In this document: one piece after another, positions 25,905 through 35,039 of the stretch | Layout of the letters: the number at the start of each line of letters is the position of its first letter | How positions within the stretch are numbered: position 1 is the stretch's first letter | NCBI RefSeq assembly: GCF_013201935.1 | Contig: NZ_CP053833.1 | Span: 558,001-622,000, forward strand | Source: Arcobacter cloacae | GTDB taxonomy: Bacteria; Campylobacterota; Campylobacteria; Campylobacterales; Arcobacteraceae | Reading direction: 5' to 3' | Length of the DNA: 64,000 nt | Position numbers and translations under genes: made by a program | Notes under the pieces: generated by a model | The model's database searches: none | Seen by the model: only the letters and a program-made list of their open reading frames with translations | Told to the model about the DNA's origin: nothing

Positions 25905-27757
25905 TATCTCTCTTTATCTCCATTTTTAAGAAGTTCTTTTGTAAATTTTACTACTTTATTTCTTCCAGTTTCTTTTGCCTCATAAAGTGATAAATCAGCA
26001 AATTTAATGCATTTCCATATTTGGTCTGTATCACTTGGGAAAAAGGCATAACCAATACTTACAGTTTTACTAAATGACTCATTGTTGAATGTGAAAATTA
26101 ATTTTGAGAAATCTTCATTTATTTTATTTGCTAAAGATAAAGCACTCTCTTGAGTTGGATTTTTCATAATAATTAAAAACTCTTCACCACCAAATCTAAT
26201 AATAAATTCATTTTCACTAATTGCATCTTTCATTGTTTTTGAAAGTTTTTGTAAAATAGCATCTCCTGCATCATGTCCATAAGTATCATTTATCATTTTG
26301 AAATAATCAATATCTAAGAACATAACAGCATAAGTTGTACCTTCTTTTAATTCATAAGGCATTTTTTTATCTATAAATTCATCTAGATATTTTCTATTAT
26401 AAAGACCTGTTAATCCATCTACTAAGTTTCTTTCTCTTAGCACATCCATTAATAACTTACTTTCTAAGATAGGTTTAGTCTCTTCTAAATATTTTTTTAT
26501 TATTCCTATTTGATATTTTGTATGTTTTAAACACTCTTCATTATCACAAATAATATGAATAACAACATTTTTTTGCTCGTTTATTAAAAATGGAATACAA
26601 ATATGATTTGAATTAGCAGGGCAAATAGCAAGTCTACAAATCTCTGGAAAATTTTCAGATGCAACAATAGTATTAGTTCTTTCTGCTCTACATTTTTCTT
26701 TTATATTTTTTGAGATATTACAACAAGGAACAACTTCTTTTGTTGAGTAAATAATTTTTCTTTCATCTTTTATTAAATCTGTTTCAAAAATAAAGAAATT
26801 TTCTATTTTTAATTTATCTTTTAATACTTGAATTAATCTATAATAAATATCATCTTTTGTTAAATCTGTCTCAATAGTTTTCTTATAATTATAAATTTCT
26901 GAGATATCTTCAATAATCTCTTGGGCACTTAACAATTTATCATTATTTATATTTGATGAACGATTATGAACAAATGTTGTAAGGTTTTTTTCAATTCCTG
27001 TTAAAACCGTTTCTAGTTTTTCTATAAGTTCATTTAGCCAAGTTGAAGCTTCTTTATCTTCTTTTAAAACTCCTCCTTTGACTCTTACTGAATAATTTCC
27101 TTCATGAACTTGTTTTAAAACTTCAGTAATTGAATCAAATGAAGAAGTATAAGGTTTGATTTTTCTACTAATATAAATTAAGATAAATATTAAAAATAAT
27201 GAAATTATTCCTATAATATTTAAAAGTACAGTAATACTAGAAATTCTATCTTCTTGAATATCAAAAGTTACGGAAATTGCACCCAAAACTTCACCTTCTT
27301 GTGCATTATGACAAGAGATACAATTTGGTTTATCAAGCGATGAAGCAGTATATGGAATAGTTATTCTTAGAGTTGCATCTGTTAAAGATTCATTAATTAC
27401 TATTTTTTCTTTACCATCTTTTAATACTTGTTCATCAATATCATCTCTTGGAACTTCATTTGTAAGATTTGATTTACCAAATTGTTGGCTAACACTTTTA
27501 GCTCTAATTATCCATAAATCATTTACTTCATCCAATTGATTAATACTATTAAGAAACACCTCTCTTTGATCCATATTTCCATTTATCATGTGAGAGGTTA
27601 GAGATTTTTTTACAATATCAGCAGTTAAATAAGCTCTTTTTTTTGCACTATCATAACCACTTTGCCTAGAACCCAACGCAACTAAAGCAACTATTACTAT
27701 TGTCAGTAATGAAACCATAGTAAAGATAATAATTGTTATTTTCTTGTTTGAGTTCAT
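25901..27757 (-). CDS. Membrane diguanylate cyclase with periplasmic haem-c motif
   Basis: The 618-residue protein has TM1 near 7-28, then a periplasmic sensor of about 150 residues resembling the Tll0287/DUF3365-like haem domain with the motif CISCH near 143-147, and TM2 near 177-197. A short HAMP-like stretch follows. The cytoplasmic middle region is unusually rich in cysteines ('VVPCCNISKNIKEKCR', 'CRLAICPANSNHICIPF'). The C-terminal GGDEF domain has 'RFGGEEFLII' near 520, an intact active site, so it should make c-di-GMP. It probably couples a redox or gas signal to c-di-GMP. Confidence 0.87.
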   Translation of the reverse strand: MNSNKKITIIIFTMVSLLTIVIVALVALGSRQSGYDSAKKRAYLTADIVKKSLTSHMINGNMDQREVFLNSINQLDEVNDLWIIRAKSVSQQFGKSNLTNEVPRDDIDEQVLKDGKEKIVINESLTDATLRITIPYTASSLDKPNCISCHNAQEGEVLGAISVTFDIQEDRISSITVLLNIIGIISLFLIFILIYISRKIKPYTSSFDSITEVLKQVHEGNYSVRVKGGVLKEDKEASTWLNELIEKLETVLTGIEKNLTTFVHNRSSNINNDKLLSAQEIIEDISEIYNYKKTIETDLTKDDIYYRLIQVLKDKLKIENFFIFETDLIKDERKIIYSTKEVVPCCNISKNIKEKCRAERTNTIVASENFPEICRLAICPANSNHICIPFLINEQKNVVIHIICDNEECLKHTKYQIGIIKKYLEETKPILESKLLMDVLRERNLVDGLTGLYNRKYLDEFIDKKMPYELKEGTTYAVMFLDIDYFKMINDTYGHDAGDAILQKLSKTMKDAISENEFIIRFGGEEFLIIMKNPTQESALSLANKINEDFSKLIFTFNNESFSKTVSIGYAFFPSDTDQIWKCIKFADLSLYEAKETGRNKVVKFTKELLKNGDKERY

Positions 27758-27839
27758 TTCAAAGCCTTTATAAATCTTTTGCTTTATAATATCATAAAAT
27801 TATTTTTATTTGAAGATATTTTATAATAATTTAATAAAT

Positions 27840-28547
27840 TTATAAAATTTTAAAAGCTTCTTCTAAATCAAGAGTTCCTTCATAGAAAGCTTTTCCTACA
27901 ATAACACCTGAAATATTTCCATTATTTTTACAATTGATGATATCTTGAATATCTTTTACTCCACCACTTGCAATTGTATCAACTTGACTTGAAAGTGCTA
28001 TTGATTCTGTAAATTCAACATTTACACCACAAAGCATACCATCTTTACTTATATCTGTACAAATAATAGCTTGAACACCTGCATTTGCAAATTCTTGTGC
28101 TAAAGTAGTTGCTTTCATAGTTGAAACTTCTGCCCAACCTTCAACAGCAACCATTCCATTCATAGCATCAATACCAACTGCTATTGGATATTTTGAAGCC
28201 ATTTTTTTTACAAACATTGGATCTTTAACTGCAATTGAACCAAGAATAAGCCTATCAACACCAAGGTCTAAATACATTTTAATAGTCTCTTCATCTCTGA
28301 TTCCACCACCAAGTTCTATTTTTAGGTTACAATTTTCTCTAATCTTTTTGATTTGTTCAAGATTTGCAGGTTTCCCTTCAAATGCTCCATTTAAATCAAC
28401 AATATGAACCCATTTAGAACCTAATTCTTCAAATCTTTTAGCTACTTGCCATGGCTCATCAGAGTAGATTTTAGCACTATCCATTAATCCTTTGCTTAGT
28501 CTTACAGCCTTTCCATCTTTTAAATCAATCGCAGGTAATATATCCAT
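27840..28547 (-). CDS. hisA: Phosphoribosylformimino-AICAR-phosphate isomerase
   Basis: HisA opens the ribose of ProFAR, the fourth step in histidine synthesis. The 235-residue (beta-alpha)8 barrel starts '[20 protein letters not shown]', with the catalytic Asp at 'PAIDLKDG' and the second at '[14 protein letters not shown]'. The phosphate loops '[11 protein letters not shown]' and 'IASGGVKDI' are intact. It lies downstream of the epimerase and hisH on the same strand. Confidence 0.96.
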   Translation of the reverse strand: MDILPAIDLKDGKAVRLSKGLMDSAKIYSDEPWQVAKRFEELGSKWVHIVDLNGAFEGKPANLEQIKKIRENCNLKIELGGGIRDEETIKMYLDLGVDRLILGSIAVKDPMFVKKMASKYPIAVGIDAMNGMVAVEGWAEVSTMKATTLAQEFANAGVQAIICTDISKDGMLCGVNVEFTESIALSSQVDTIASGGVKDIQDIINCKNNGNISGVIVGKAFYEGTLDLEEAFKIL

Positions 28548-28564
28548 TAGTTTTCTCCTTTGTG

Positions 28565-29416
28565 TTATTTACATAAATCTTCAATAGTCTCTTCAATAGT
28601 TTTAAATCTGAATTTAAAACCTAAATCTAATAATTTTTTTGGAATTGCACTTTGTCCATCTGTTAGAACACGTGCTCCTTCACTAAAAATAATATTTAAA
28701 ACAAATTGTGGTACTGGAAGTATAGTAGGTCTTTTTAGTGTTTTTCCTAAAGCAAGAGTTAAGCCTTTATTCGTTGTTGGAACAGGTGCTGTTAAATTAA
28801 ATGTATCTTCAAATTCATTTTCAATAACAAATTTATAAGCATTTAATAAATCTTCTATATGAATATAAGAAAAAGCTTGTTTTCCATCTCCAATAGTTCC
28901 ACCAAGTCCTAACTTAAAAGGAGTTATCATTTTTTGTAATGCTCCTCCATCTTTCCCCATAACTATTCCAAATCTAAAAATAGATACTTTTGTTGTTTCA
29001 TTTTTTGCTTTTTTTGCCTCTTTTTCCCAATCTTGACAAAGATTTGATAAAAAATCATTTGAATAAGAGCCATTTTCATCATATGTTGTTTTATTGTCGT
29101 ATATTCCCACAGCAGATGTAGAAATAAGAAGTTTTGGTTTGTTTTGAACACTATTTATAGCATTTACAATTTTTGATGTTGTTTCTATTCGGCTTGAATA
29201 TAGAAGTTTTTTATAAGATTCACTCCATCTGTTTATGATGTTTGCACCAGCAAGATTAATAACAATATCAGTTTGATTTAAAGTCTCTTCTAGTTTTTTA
29301 TTGTCATTTAAAATATCTCTTGAAATAGATACTATTTTATATCCTAAAGCAGAAAAATATTTTTTTAAACTCGTTCCTACAAAACCACTTGCACCTGTAA
29401 TTGCTATAGTTTTCAT
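28565..29416 (-). CDS. TIGR01777-type NAD-dependent epimerase/dehydratase
   Basis: The 283-residue extended SDR protein starts with the dinucleotide motif '[14 protein letters not shown]' at 7-20. It has '[13 protein letters not shown]' (Ser-Tyr of the active site; the usual YG is changed), '[19 protein letters not shown]' and '[17 protein letters not shown]', the TIGR01777 (SulA/YfcH-like) signature. Its substrate is unknown in any organism I can name. It sits between hisH and hisA with gaps under 20 bases, so it is cotranscribed with histidine genes, possibly by chance. Confidence 0.86.
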   Translation of the reverse strand: MKTIAITGASGFVGTSLKKYFSALGYKIVSISRDILNDNKKLEETLNQTDIVINLAGANIINRWSESYKKLLYSSRIETTSKIVNAINSVQNKPKLLISTSAVGIYDNKTTYDENGSYSNDFLSNLCQDWEKEAKKAKNETTKVSIFRFGIVMGKDGGALQKMITPFKLGLGGTIGDGKQAFSYIHIEDLLNAYKFVIENEFEDTFNLTAPVPTTNKGLTLALGKTLKRPTILPVPQFVLNIIFSEGARVLTDGQSAIPKKLLDLGFKFRFKTIEETIEDLCK

Positions 29417-29425
29417 AAATGTCCT

Positions 29426-30034
29426 TTATTTTATATTTACAAAATTCTTTAAAATTCTAAGTCCATTATCATGAGATTTTTCAGGATGAGGTTGGAATCC
29501 ATAAATATTCTCTTTATTTACAGCACTTGTAAATTCATATCCATAAGTTGTTGTTCCTATGATATTTTTTTCACTTGTTACTGCATGAAAAGAGTGAACA
29601 AAATATAAGTAAGGATTGTTTAATCCTTCAAATAACGGATGCTCTTTATTTACTATTGTATTCCAGCCCATGTGAGGAATTTTAAAATCTTCATGCATTT
29701 TAGATTTATCAAATTTTACAACTTTTCCATCAATTAAACCTAAACCATCTGTATGCCCAAACTCTGTTGAGCTTTCAAAAAGTAGTTGCATTCCAAGACA
29801 AATACCCATCATTGGTTTACCACTTTTTGCATACTCATAAACAGCTTCATTCATTCCTGATTGAATTAAATGTTCCATAGCATCTTTGTATGCTCCAACA
29901 CCTGGCAATATAACCCTATCAAAGTTTTTTAAATCATTTGGGTCCTTTACAATAGTTGCTTTTGCATCTATTAAATGACAAGCATTATAAACGCTTGCAA
30001 GATTTCCCATATTATAATCAATAATTCCTATCAC
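29426..30034 (-). CDS. hisH: Imidazole glycerol phosphate synthase glutaminase subunit
   Basis: HisH supplies ammonia from glutamine to HisF. The 202-residue class I amidotransferase has 'IDYNMGNLASV' at the start, the oxyanion strand 'PGVGAYKDAM', the nucleophile elbow 'GICLGMQLLFE' (Cys near 79) and the C-terminal His-Glu pair in 'GFQPHPEKS'. It begins the histidine gene group on the - strand. The accessory island is inserted just upstream, in its promoter side. Confidence 0.95.
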   Translation of the reverse strand: MIGIIDYNMGNLASVYNACHLIDAKATIVKDPNDLKNFDRVILPGVGAYKDAMEHLIQSGMNEAVYEYAKSGKPMMGICLGMQLLFESSTEFGHTDGLGLIDGKVVKFDKSKMHEDFKIPHMGWNTIVNKEHPLFEGLNNPYLYFVHSFHAVTSEKNIIGTTTYGYEFTSAVNKENIYGFQPHPEKSHDNGLRILKNFVNIK

Positions 30035-30160
30035 AACATTCCTTTAAACAAGCTCTTTGATTTTTAAACTATTATACTAAAGTTTAGCATCAGCAAGGGT
30101 TAATGTAGAACAATAACCATAAAATAGATATTATAACCGTAACTTTTTAAAAAATGATAC

Positions 30161-30173
30161 TAAAGTTATACTA
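30161..30173. repeat. Putative left attachment site core (attL)
   Basis: The 13-mer TAAAGTTATACTA occurs here and again, exactly and in the same orientation, at 55752-55764 beside the integrase. It lies in the intergenic region upstream of hisH. A related word, ATACTAAAGT, is also present at 30074-30083 and at 30157-30166. No tRNA gene is adjacent. Confidence 0.55.
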
Positions 30174-30291
30174 AAATGCCAAAACTTGTATAATCCATCT
30201 TTATCTTAATTAATGATTATATCGAATAATTACTTTTGATATTGTTTTTTACCAATGTTTAAAGTTCTAGTATATTGCTTTTGGAAAAAAT

Positions 30292-31893
30292 TTAGTAGTT
30301 ATTATTTGTAGGTTTAAATACTTTATCAAAAGTGTCATAAAAAGAATTTTGATACTCCGTACTTATAATACTAGTTCTTGAAAATGCATATTGTGCTGTT
30401 AAAGAAATAAAATCATCATTATTGTTGTCTTTTCTATAGTATGCAAAACTGAATTGCTTAAAATCATATTTATTAAGTTCTTTTAATAGGATAGATACAT
30501 ATTTTATTTTTAGTTCATCTCCATATAAATAGTTAAAAGCGGCTAATAAATTTTTTATTTTAAATTTATGGTTTTTTAAATCATTAATAATTTCATTGTA
30601 GAAATCTAAATTTTCAAATTCTATACTTCTAAATGCATAAATATCACAGTATTTGAGTGCATATCCAAATTGTATTATTGAATCATGAATTTTAATTGCT
30701 TGAGAATATTTCGATTTTTGTTTTTTTTCTTGCACATTAATATGTAACATTTGAAGTTCTCTTTTCTCATTCGTATCTAAAGCTTCATTTGCTTTTTCTA
30801 CATTTACAGAATAATTTTTTAAATATTGGGCAAAAGATTCTAATTGAGTTTCTATTCTAGTTGATAGATTATGATAACTACCATAGTTTAAATAATTGTT
30901 GTGAGCTAAGTTAGTGTTTGAAGTGTTAAAAATTGTGTAACGTCTATCACTTGGTTCTATATCTAATACATATGGTTCATTTGATGTTATTAATACTTGA
31001 GCATATATATTTGTTTCTTTTTCTAGTGTGACAAATTTTTTTTCTGCTGTAATTGTATCATTTGTAATTAATGCTTTTAAAAAATTTTTTATTGTTTTAT
31101 TTTCTACTTTTTTATAAGAAATCTCATCTAAATTAAAAAATAGTGCATTTTCTATAATACCTCCTAAGTAAGAAGAACTTAGACTTTTATCATTAATTGT
31201 TTTACAATATTCAGCACCGAACAATGGCTTAATTATTTCATTGAAAAAAATACCTTTCCCTGTCCCTTGATTACCTCTTAGTACAAGTGCAACTTGTGAT
31301 TTTTTCAACGCTTGGAAAAAATATGCTAACCAATTAATGAGATAATCAAATCTTTCTGGAACATAATCTACTAAATGCATTATCAATCTTTTAATTGATT
31401 CAAAAGAGGTATCTGTATCTTTTTGATAATTTGGAGTTAATTTTATACTTTTAGGATTGTTTTCTTGTTTTATTTGTAAATAATAAGATGGTTTAAATAA
31501 ATTTCTGTAATATAATAATTTAGATTCGATAAAAAATTCTGCTAATCTTTGTGGTTCAAATTTATTATCATGTACCATTTTTAAATGATGAACATCTATG
31601 TTTGTTAATCCATTTCCTCGTATTTTAAGAAAAGTTACAGGAATATCTAAAAAACTACTAAAAACAATTTCTGCATGTTTATAGTTTTTTGTTGTCACTA
31701 TAGGTTCATCTTCTGAAAATCTATAACATAATGCGCCATCTTTATTTAACCAAATGGCAGCCTCTTTTTCTTCAATTAAATCTAAAATTCCAAGTTGCTT
31801 ACCAAAAGATGTTACTTTCCAATTATTGAACATATATCTTGAAAAATTAACTGCTTTAAATGTGTGTATTTCATTTTTAACATCATTTTCCAA
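30292..31893 (-). CDS. Superfamily 3 helicase / primase-helicase-like replication protein
   Basis: The 533-residue protein has a P-loop ATPase core like the DUF5906/P4-type helicases: Walker A 'LRGNQGTGKGIFF' near 202-214, Walker B 'ALFFNLDEI' near 250-258 and the sensor strand 'VLITSNEPYVL', followed by 'DRRYTIFNTSN'. Such proteins unwind origins of satellites and plasmids. The N-terminal ~150 residues do not show a clear primase motif. It lies downstream of an unknown gene on the same strand with 14 bases between, at the left end of the island. It probably initiates or drives replication of the excised element. Confidence 0.8.
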   Translation of the reverse strand: MENDVKNEIHTFKAVNFSRYMFNNWKVTSFGKQLGILDLIEEKEAAIWLNKDGALCYRFSEDEPIVTTKNYKHAEIVFSSFLDIPVTFLKIRGNGLTNIDVHHLKMVHDNKFEPQRLAEFFIESKLLYYRNLFKPSYYLQIKQENNPKSIKLTPNYQKDTDTSFESIKRLIMHLVDYVPERFDYLINWLAYFFQALKKSQVALVLRGNQGTGKGIFFNEIIKPLFGAEYCKTINDKSLSSSYLGGIIENALFFNLDEISYKKVENKTIKNFLKALITNDTITAEKKFVTLEKETNIYAQVLITSNEPYVLDIEPSDRRYTIFNTSNTNLAHNNYLNYGSYHNLSTRIETQLESFAQYLKNYSVNVEKANEALDTNEKRELQMLHINVQEKKQKSKYSQAIKIHDSIIQFGYALKYCDIYAFRSIEFENLDFYNEIINDLKNHKFKIKNLLAAFNYLYGDELKIKYVSILLKELNKYDFKQFSFAYYRKDNNNDDFISLTAQYAFSRTSIISTEYQNSFYDTFDKVFKPTNNNY

Positions 31894-31907
31894 CTAAATT
31901 CCTTTAC

Positions 31908-32942
31908 TTATTTATATTTTTTAATAATACTTATTGGTAATTCTACTATTTTACTTATAGTTTTTTCTTCAATGTCTGTAAAATATAAAAGTTTTTTAGC
32001 AATGTGAATTTTTATTTCTAGTTCAGTTTCTAATTTAATCTCTTTTTCACTTTTTGCTTTTATATTTAAATTATATGCTTTTACTTTTGTTTTTGATAAT
32101 ATATTATAATTAACTGAACTATCTCTACATATTTTTATTAAATCAATAGTTTGGCTTTTTACTCCAAGTATTTTATTAAAATATCTTCCTACTTCAGTTA
32201 TAGTTGCATCAATATTAAAGAGAGCTTTTCTATATAAAACTATTGAAAGTCTGGATGTTAAAAAACCTTTTTCTTTCAGAATAATAATATCATTATACAA
32301 ATAATGTTTTTCTAAATTATTTTCAAAAATTGAATTAATAGGTTTAGTAATCATAATATTTTTATTCCAGAGATTTTCAAGGTCTTCATCTAAATTAGTA
32401 TCTTTAATAAGATATTTAAAAGATGTTTCTTTAAAATAGGAATACTCTCCATAAACATTTGTAATAAAACAGTTTAGCATATGTGAAGATTTATTTATTA
32501 ATTCATAAGGTACTAATTTATTTAAATAAATTAAATCTTTTTCATCGTTAGATAATACTGGTTTTTTAGAATATAGTTCAATATTGTCTAATTTAATTTC
32601 ATTGAGATTAATTCCATCTATAAAGTTATAACATAAAATTTTTCTATCTAAAAAAAAATTATTTATAATTAGCTGCTCATATCCAATTAATATAATGTTC
32701 TTTTTTGATAATAATGTTTTATTTTTTTTTAAATCGATGGAATTAAAAATATTATATTCTTTGCCTTCATGAGTTGTTGGAATGATGTACATATTTAGTA
32801 AATGATTTATTTCATTTTCAAAAGTTAAAGTATTTTCTCGATTTGTAATGAATAATATTTCTTCATTTTCAATGCTGTATTTAATATTATAAAACCAATT
32901 ACCAATTAATTCTTTTCTCTTCTGATTGATTAGTTCTTCCAT
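31908..32942 (-). CDS. Unknown protein of the island replication module
   Basis: The 344-residue protein has no motif I can name. It is rich in Ile, Asn, Lys and Leu. Near the end it carries a short helical stretch, 'IAKKLLYFTDIEEKTISKIV' followed by 'ELPISIIKKYK', that resembles the small C-terminal helix-turn-helix-like tail of some transposase/nuclease families, but no catalytic motif goes with it. It is the first gene leftward from the divergent control region and precedes the helicase, so a role in replication or its control is a guess from position. Confidence 0.65.
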   Translation of the reverse strand: MEELINQKRKELIGNWFYNIKYSIENEEILFITNRENTLTFENEINHLLNMYIIPTTHEGKEYNIFNSIDLKKNKTLLSKKNIILIGYEQLIINNFFLDRKILCYNFIDGINLNEIKLDNIELYSKKPVLSNDEKDLIYLNKLVPYELINKSSHMLNCFITNVYGEYSYFKETSFKYLIKDTNLDEDLENLWNKNIMITKPINSIFENNLEKHYLYNDIIILKEKGFLTSRLSIVLYRKALFNIDATITEVGRYFNKILGVKSQTIDLIKICRDSSVNYNILSKTKVKAYNLNIKAKSEKEIKLETELEIKIHIAKKLLYFTDIEEKTISKIVELPISIIKKYK

Positions 32943-32964
32943 TATTTTACTACCTAATAAAAAT

Positions 32965-33145
32965 AAAACTAGTTATAACTAGTTTTTAATATAAATGAAT
33001 TTAATTATATCAAAATAATACTATAAAGCTTACATACTAATAAAAATTATTTTATTAGTATTTTATATTTAAAATTGACAAGTTTTAAAGATATATTACA
33101 AAAGTAATCAAAATAAACAGAGCAACTCATCAAGAGTTGCTCTGT
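32965..33145. promoter_or_regulatory. Divergent control region with three perfect inverted repeats
   Basis: Three perfect inverted repeats lie between the leftward and rightward island genes: a 22-bp palindrome at 32965-32986 (half AAAACTAGTTA), 12-bp arms ATACTAATAAAA with a 4-base loop at 33034-33061, and 12-bp arms ACAGAGCAACTC with a 5-base loop at 33117-33145. A TTGACA (33075-33080) with TACAAA (33097-33102) lies between the second and third, directed right, so the third would form at the 5' end of the rightward RNA. This looks like an operator/switch region. Confidence 0.6.
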
Positions 33146-33180
33146 ACTTTTGTATCCCAAAATCATACAAGGAGTGATAT

Positions 33181-33402
33181 TTGAAAAAAGAGAATAAATG
33201 TTTTGATTTAAACCCAAAACAAAAAAAGCATTATTATGACAAGTGGAAAAAATTTATCAACAACTTAGCTGATAAACAAAAAGAAACAGAACCAAAAAAC
33301 AAAGAAAAAGAAAAAAAGACCTTTGAGGACTATTCCCCAGTTAGCACAATCACAAAGTGTTATGTAAATAAATCAGATTATGAGCCTATTTTAAGGGCAT
33401 AA
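33181..33402 (+). CDS. Small basic protein, first gene of the rightward operon
   Basis: The 73-residue, Lys-rich protein has no recognised domain ('FDLNPKQKKHYYDKWKKFIN', then a charged linker). The start is TTG, supported by a strong ribosome binding site (CAAGGAGTGAT) seven bases upstream. It is the first gene after the hairpin leader and is followed three bases later by a 28-residue membrane peptide gene. Confidence 0.65.
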   Translation: MKKENKCFDLNPKQKKHYYDKWKKFINNLADKQKETEPKNKEKEKKTFEDYSPVSTITKCYVNKSDYEPILRA

Positions 33403-33404
33403 CA

Positions 33405-33491
33405 ATGATACCACCCACAATTTTACTCGCAATAGTCATTGCAGCAGCAACTATAGTCAAAGAGTATTTAGACTTGAGAGATGATGAATAA
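33405..33491 (+). CDS. Very small single-helix membrane protein
   Basis: A 28-residue frame begins two bases after the previous stop: MIPPTILLAIVIAAATIVKE then YLDLRDDE. It is one hydrophobic helix with an acidic cytoplasmic tail. It could be a miniature membrane protein of the element. Its ribosome binding site is weak (translation may be coupled to the preceding gene), so it could also be a chance frame. Confidence 0.5.
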   Translation: MIPPTILLAIVIAAATIVKEYLDLRDDE

Positions 33492-33557
33492 TCTTCTATA
33501 AAACTCTTTAAACCCAAAAAACAAATCAAAAATATAAAAACAAAAAAGGATAAAACC

Positions 33558-34385
33558 ATGTCAAAAACAATTAAACCCCTAACAAATGAACAATTAAGAA
33601 TTAAAGCACCAAGTCTATTCCAAGACCAACCTTATCATGAAGTAAGCTCAAAGTACCATTTTATAGGTACTATTGATATTATTGAACAATTACGAGGTGA
33701 ATCTTGGTTTCCAGTAAGTGTAAGCGAAGCAGGAGTAAGAGATCTATCAAAAGATGGATTTCAACAGCACTATGTTAGGTTTCAGCATTTCTCTGATTTA
33801 ATAAATCCAAATGCTAATGTAGTTGAGTTATTATTATTCAACAGTCATGACAGAAGTAAGGCATTTTCGATTTCGGCAGGGGTCTATCGATATATATGTA
33901 GCAATGGTCTCATAATAGCTGATTCAGTTTTTGATAGCTATAAAATCAAACATTTAGGAGATAAAGAAAATGATGTAATAGATGCTGTAAATAAAATTAC
34001 ACAAGTAAAACCAAAACTGCTTGAGAAAATCTCAAAGTTTGAATCTATAACTCTAAATCAAAATGAAAAAGAGTCATTTTTACAAAGTGCCTTACCTTTA
34101 AGATTTGAAAATCATTTAGAACTTGATAATCCAACTGAATTATTAACTCCACTTAGAATTGAAGATAAAAAGGATGACTTATATACAGTTTTAAATATCC
34201 TACAAGAGAACTTTCTCTCTTCAAAAATTTCAGGATATAACAAAGATACTAAACGAAAATTTACTTCAAAGCAAATTACTTCTATCTCAAAAGATGTAGA
34301 AATAAATAAAGGTCTTTGGGAAATTGCAGAAAGAATAGCAAATATTAAAGATGGTTCTTATGAATCACCATTAATTGCTGCATAA
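33558..34385 (+). CDS. DUF932 family phage/plasmid protein
   Basis: The 275-residue protein has the features of DUF932 proteins found in phages and plasmids: 'YHFIGTIDIIEQLRGESWFPV' near 28-48 (given here only as a location), 'HYVRFQHFSDL', 'ELLLFNSHDRSKAFSISAGV' and 'RYICSNGLIIADSVFDSYKI'. AAAAAGGATAAAACC precedes the ATG. Function of the family is not settled; it goes with recombination and replication genes, as here. Confidence 0.82.
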   Translation: MSKTIKPLTNEQLRIKAPSLFQDQPYHEVSSKYHFIGTIDIIEQLRGESWFPVSVSEAGVRDLSKDGFQQHYVRFQHFSDLINPNANVVELLLFNSHDRSKAFSISAGVYRYICSNGLIIADSVFDSYKIKHLGDKENDVIDAVNKITQVKPKLLEKISKFESITLNQNEKESFLQSALPLRFENHLELDNPTELLTPLRIEDKKDDLYTVLNILQENFLSSKISGYNKDTKRKFTSKQITSISKDVEINKGLWEIAERIANIKDGSYESPLIAA

Positions 34386-34395
34386 GGAGTAAAAA

Positions 34396-35022
34396 ATGAA
34401 ACTTATTAACTATACTTTACAAACACAAATAGAATACCTTAGTGAGAATAAAACAAATTCTCACTTCAAAGATTATTTAAAATCAGTTTTAGAAGATACT
34501 TCAAAGCCTTATTATCAAAGAGCCGATTACATTGGACTATCGCTAAATGAAATCAAATCAAAAATTGACACTCTCTCAACTGATATATCAGATTTACAAG
34601 CACTAAAAAAGAAACTTACCTCTGCTTTAGATATTGCAAAAGTTCAAGTAGCTGAAATCTTCATAGCAAATGGAATAGATAGAATTGATGGAAATGTTAT
34701 CTCTTCTCTAACTCTATCAAATACCACTTCTAAAACCAAAGATGAAATCATCATTAAAAATGAAGAAGCATTAATAAATCTTGGATATGTAAAGTTCTCG
34801 GTTGATGTTGAAGCAATTGAAAAAGCCTTACAAACTAAAGAAGGAAAAAAAGAGTTAAAGAAATTAGTAGATGTTATTCCTATTACAATAACAACACCTG
34901 CAAAAATAAAAGTTAATACAAAAAGAACATCTGCAAATAATACTCAAAGTGTAGAAACAGATGAAATTTTAGTTATTGAAGAACAAATTGAAGATTATCA
35001 ATCAGAAAAATTAGTAGCATAG
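34396..35022 (+). CDS. Gp157-like coiled-coil phage protein
   Basis: The 208-residue protein has a central coiled coil ('LNEIKSKIDTLSTDISDLQ', 'LKKKLTSALDIAKVQVAEIF') followed by 'ANGIDRIDGNVISSLTLSNT' and a C-terminal region with 'GYVKFSVDVEAIEKALQTKE'. This order resembles the siphovirus Gp157-like family (PF05565), which lies beside recombination genes in many phages. It starts 10 bases after the DUF932 gene (ribosome binding site AAGGAG) and precedes rad52. The family call is moderate. Confidence 0.6.
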   Translation: MKLINYTLQTQIEYLSENKTNSHFKDYLKSVLEDTSKPYYQRADYIGLSLNEIKSKIDTLSTDISDLQALKKKLTSALDIAKVQVAEIFIANGIDRIDGNVISSLTLSNTTSKTKDEIIIKNEEALINLGYVKFSVDVEAIEKALQTKEGKKELKKLVDVIPITITTPAKIKVNTKRTSANNTQSVETDEILVIEEQIEDYQSEKLVA

Positions 35023-35039
35023 AAAGGAGGAATAAATCT

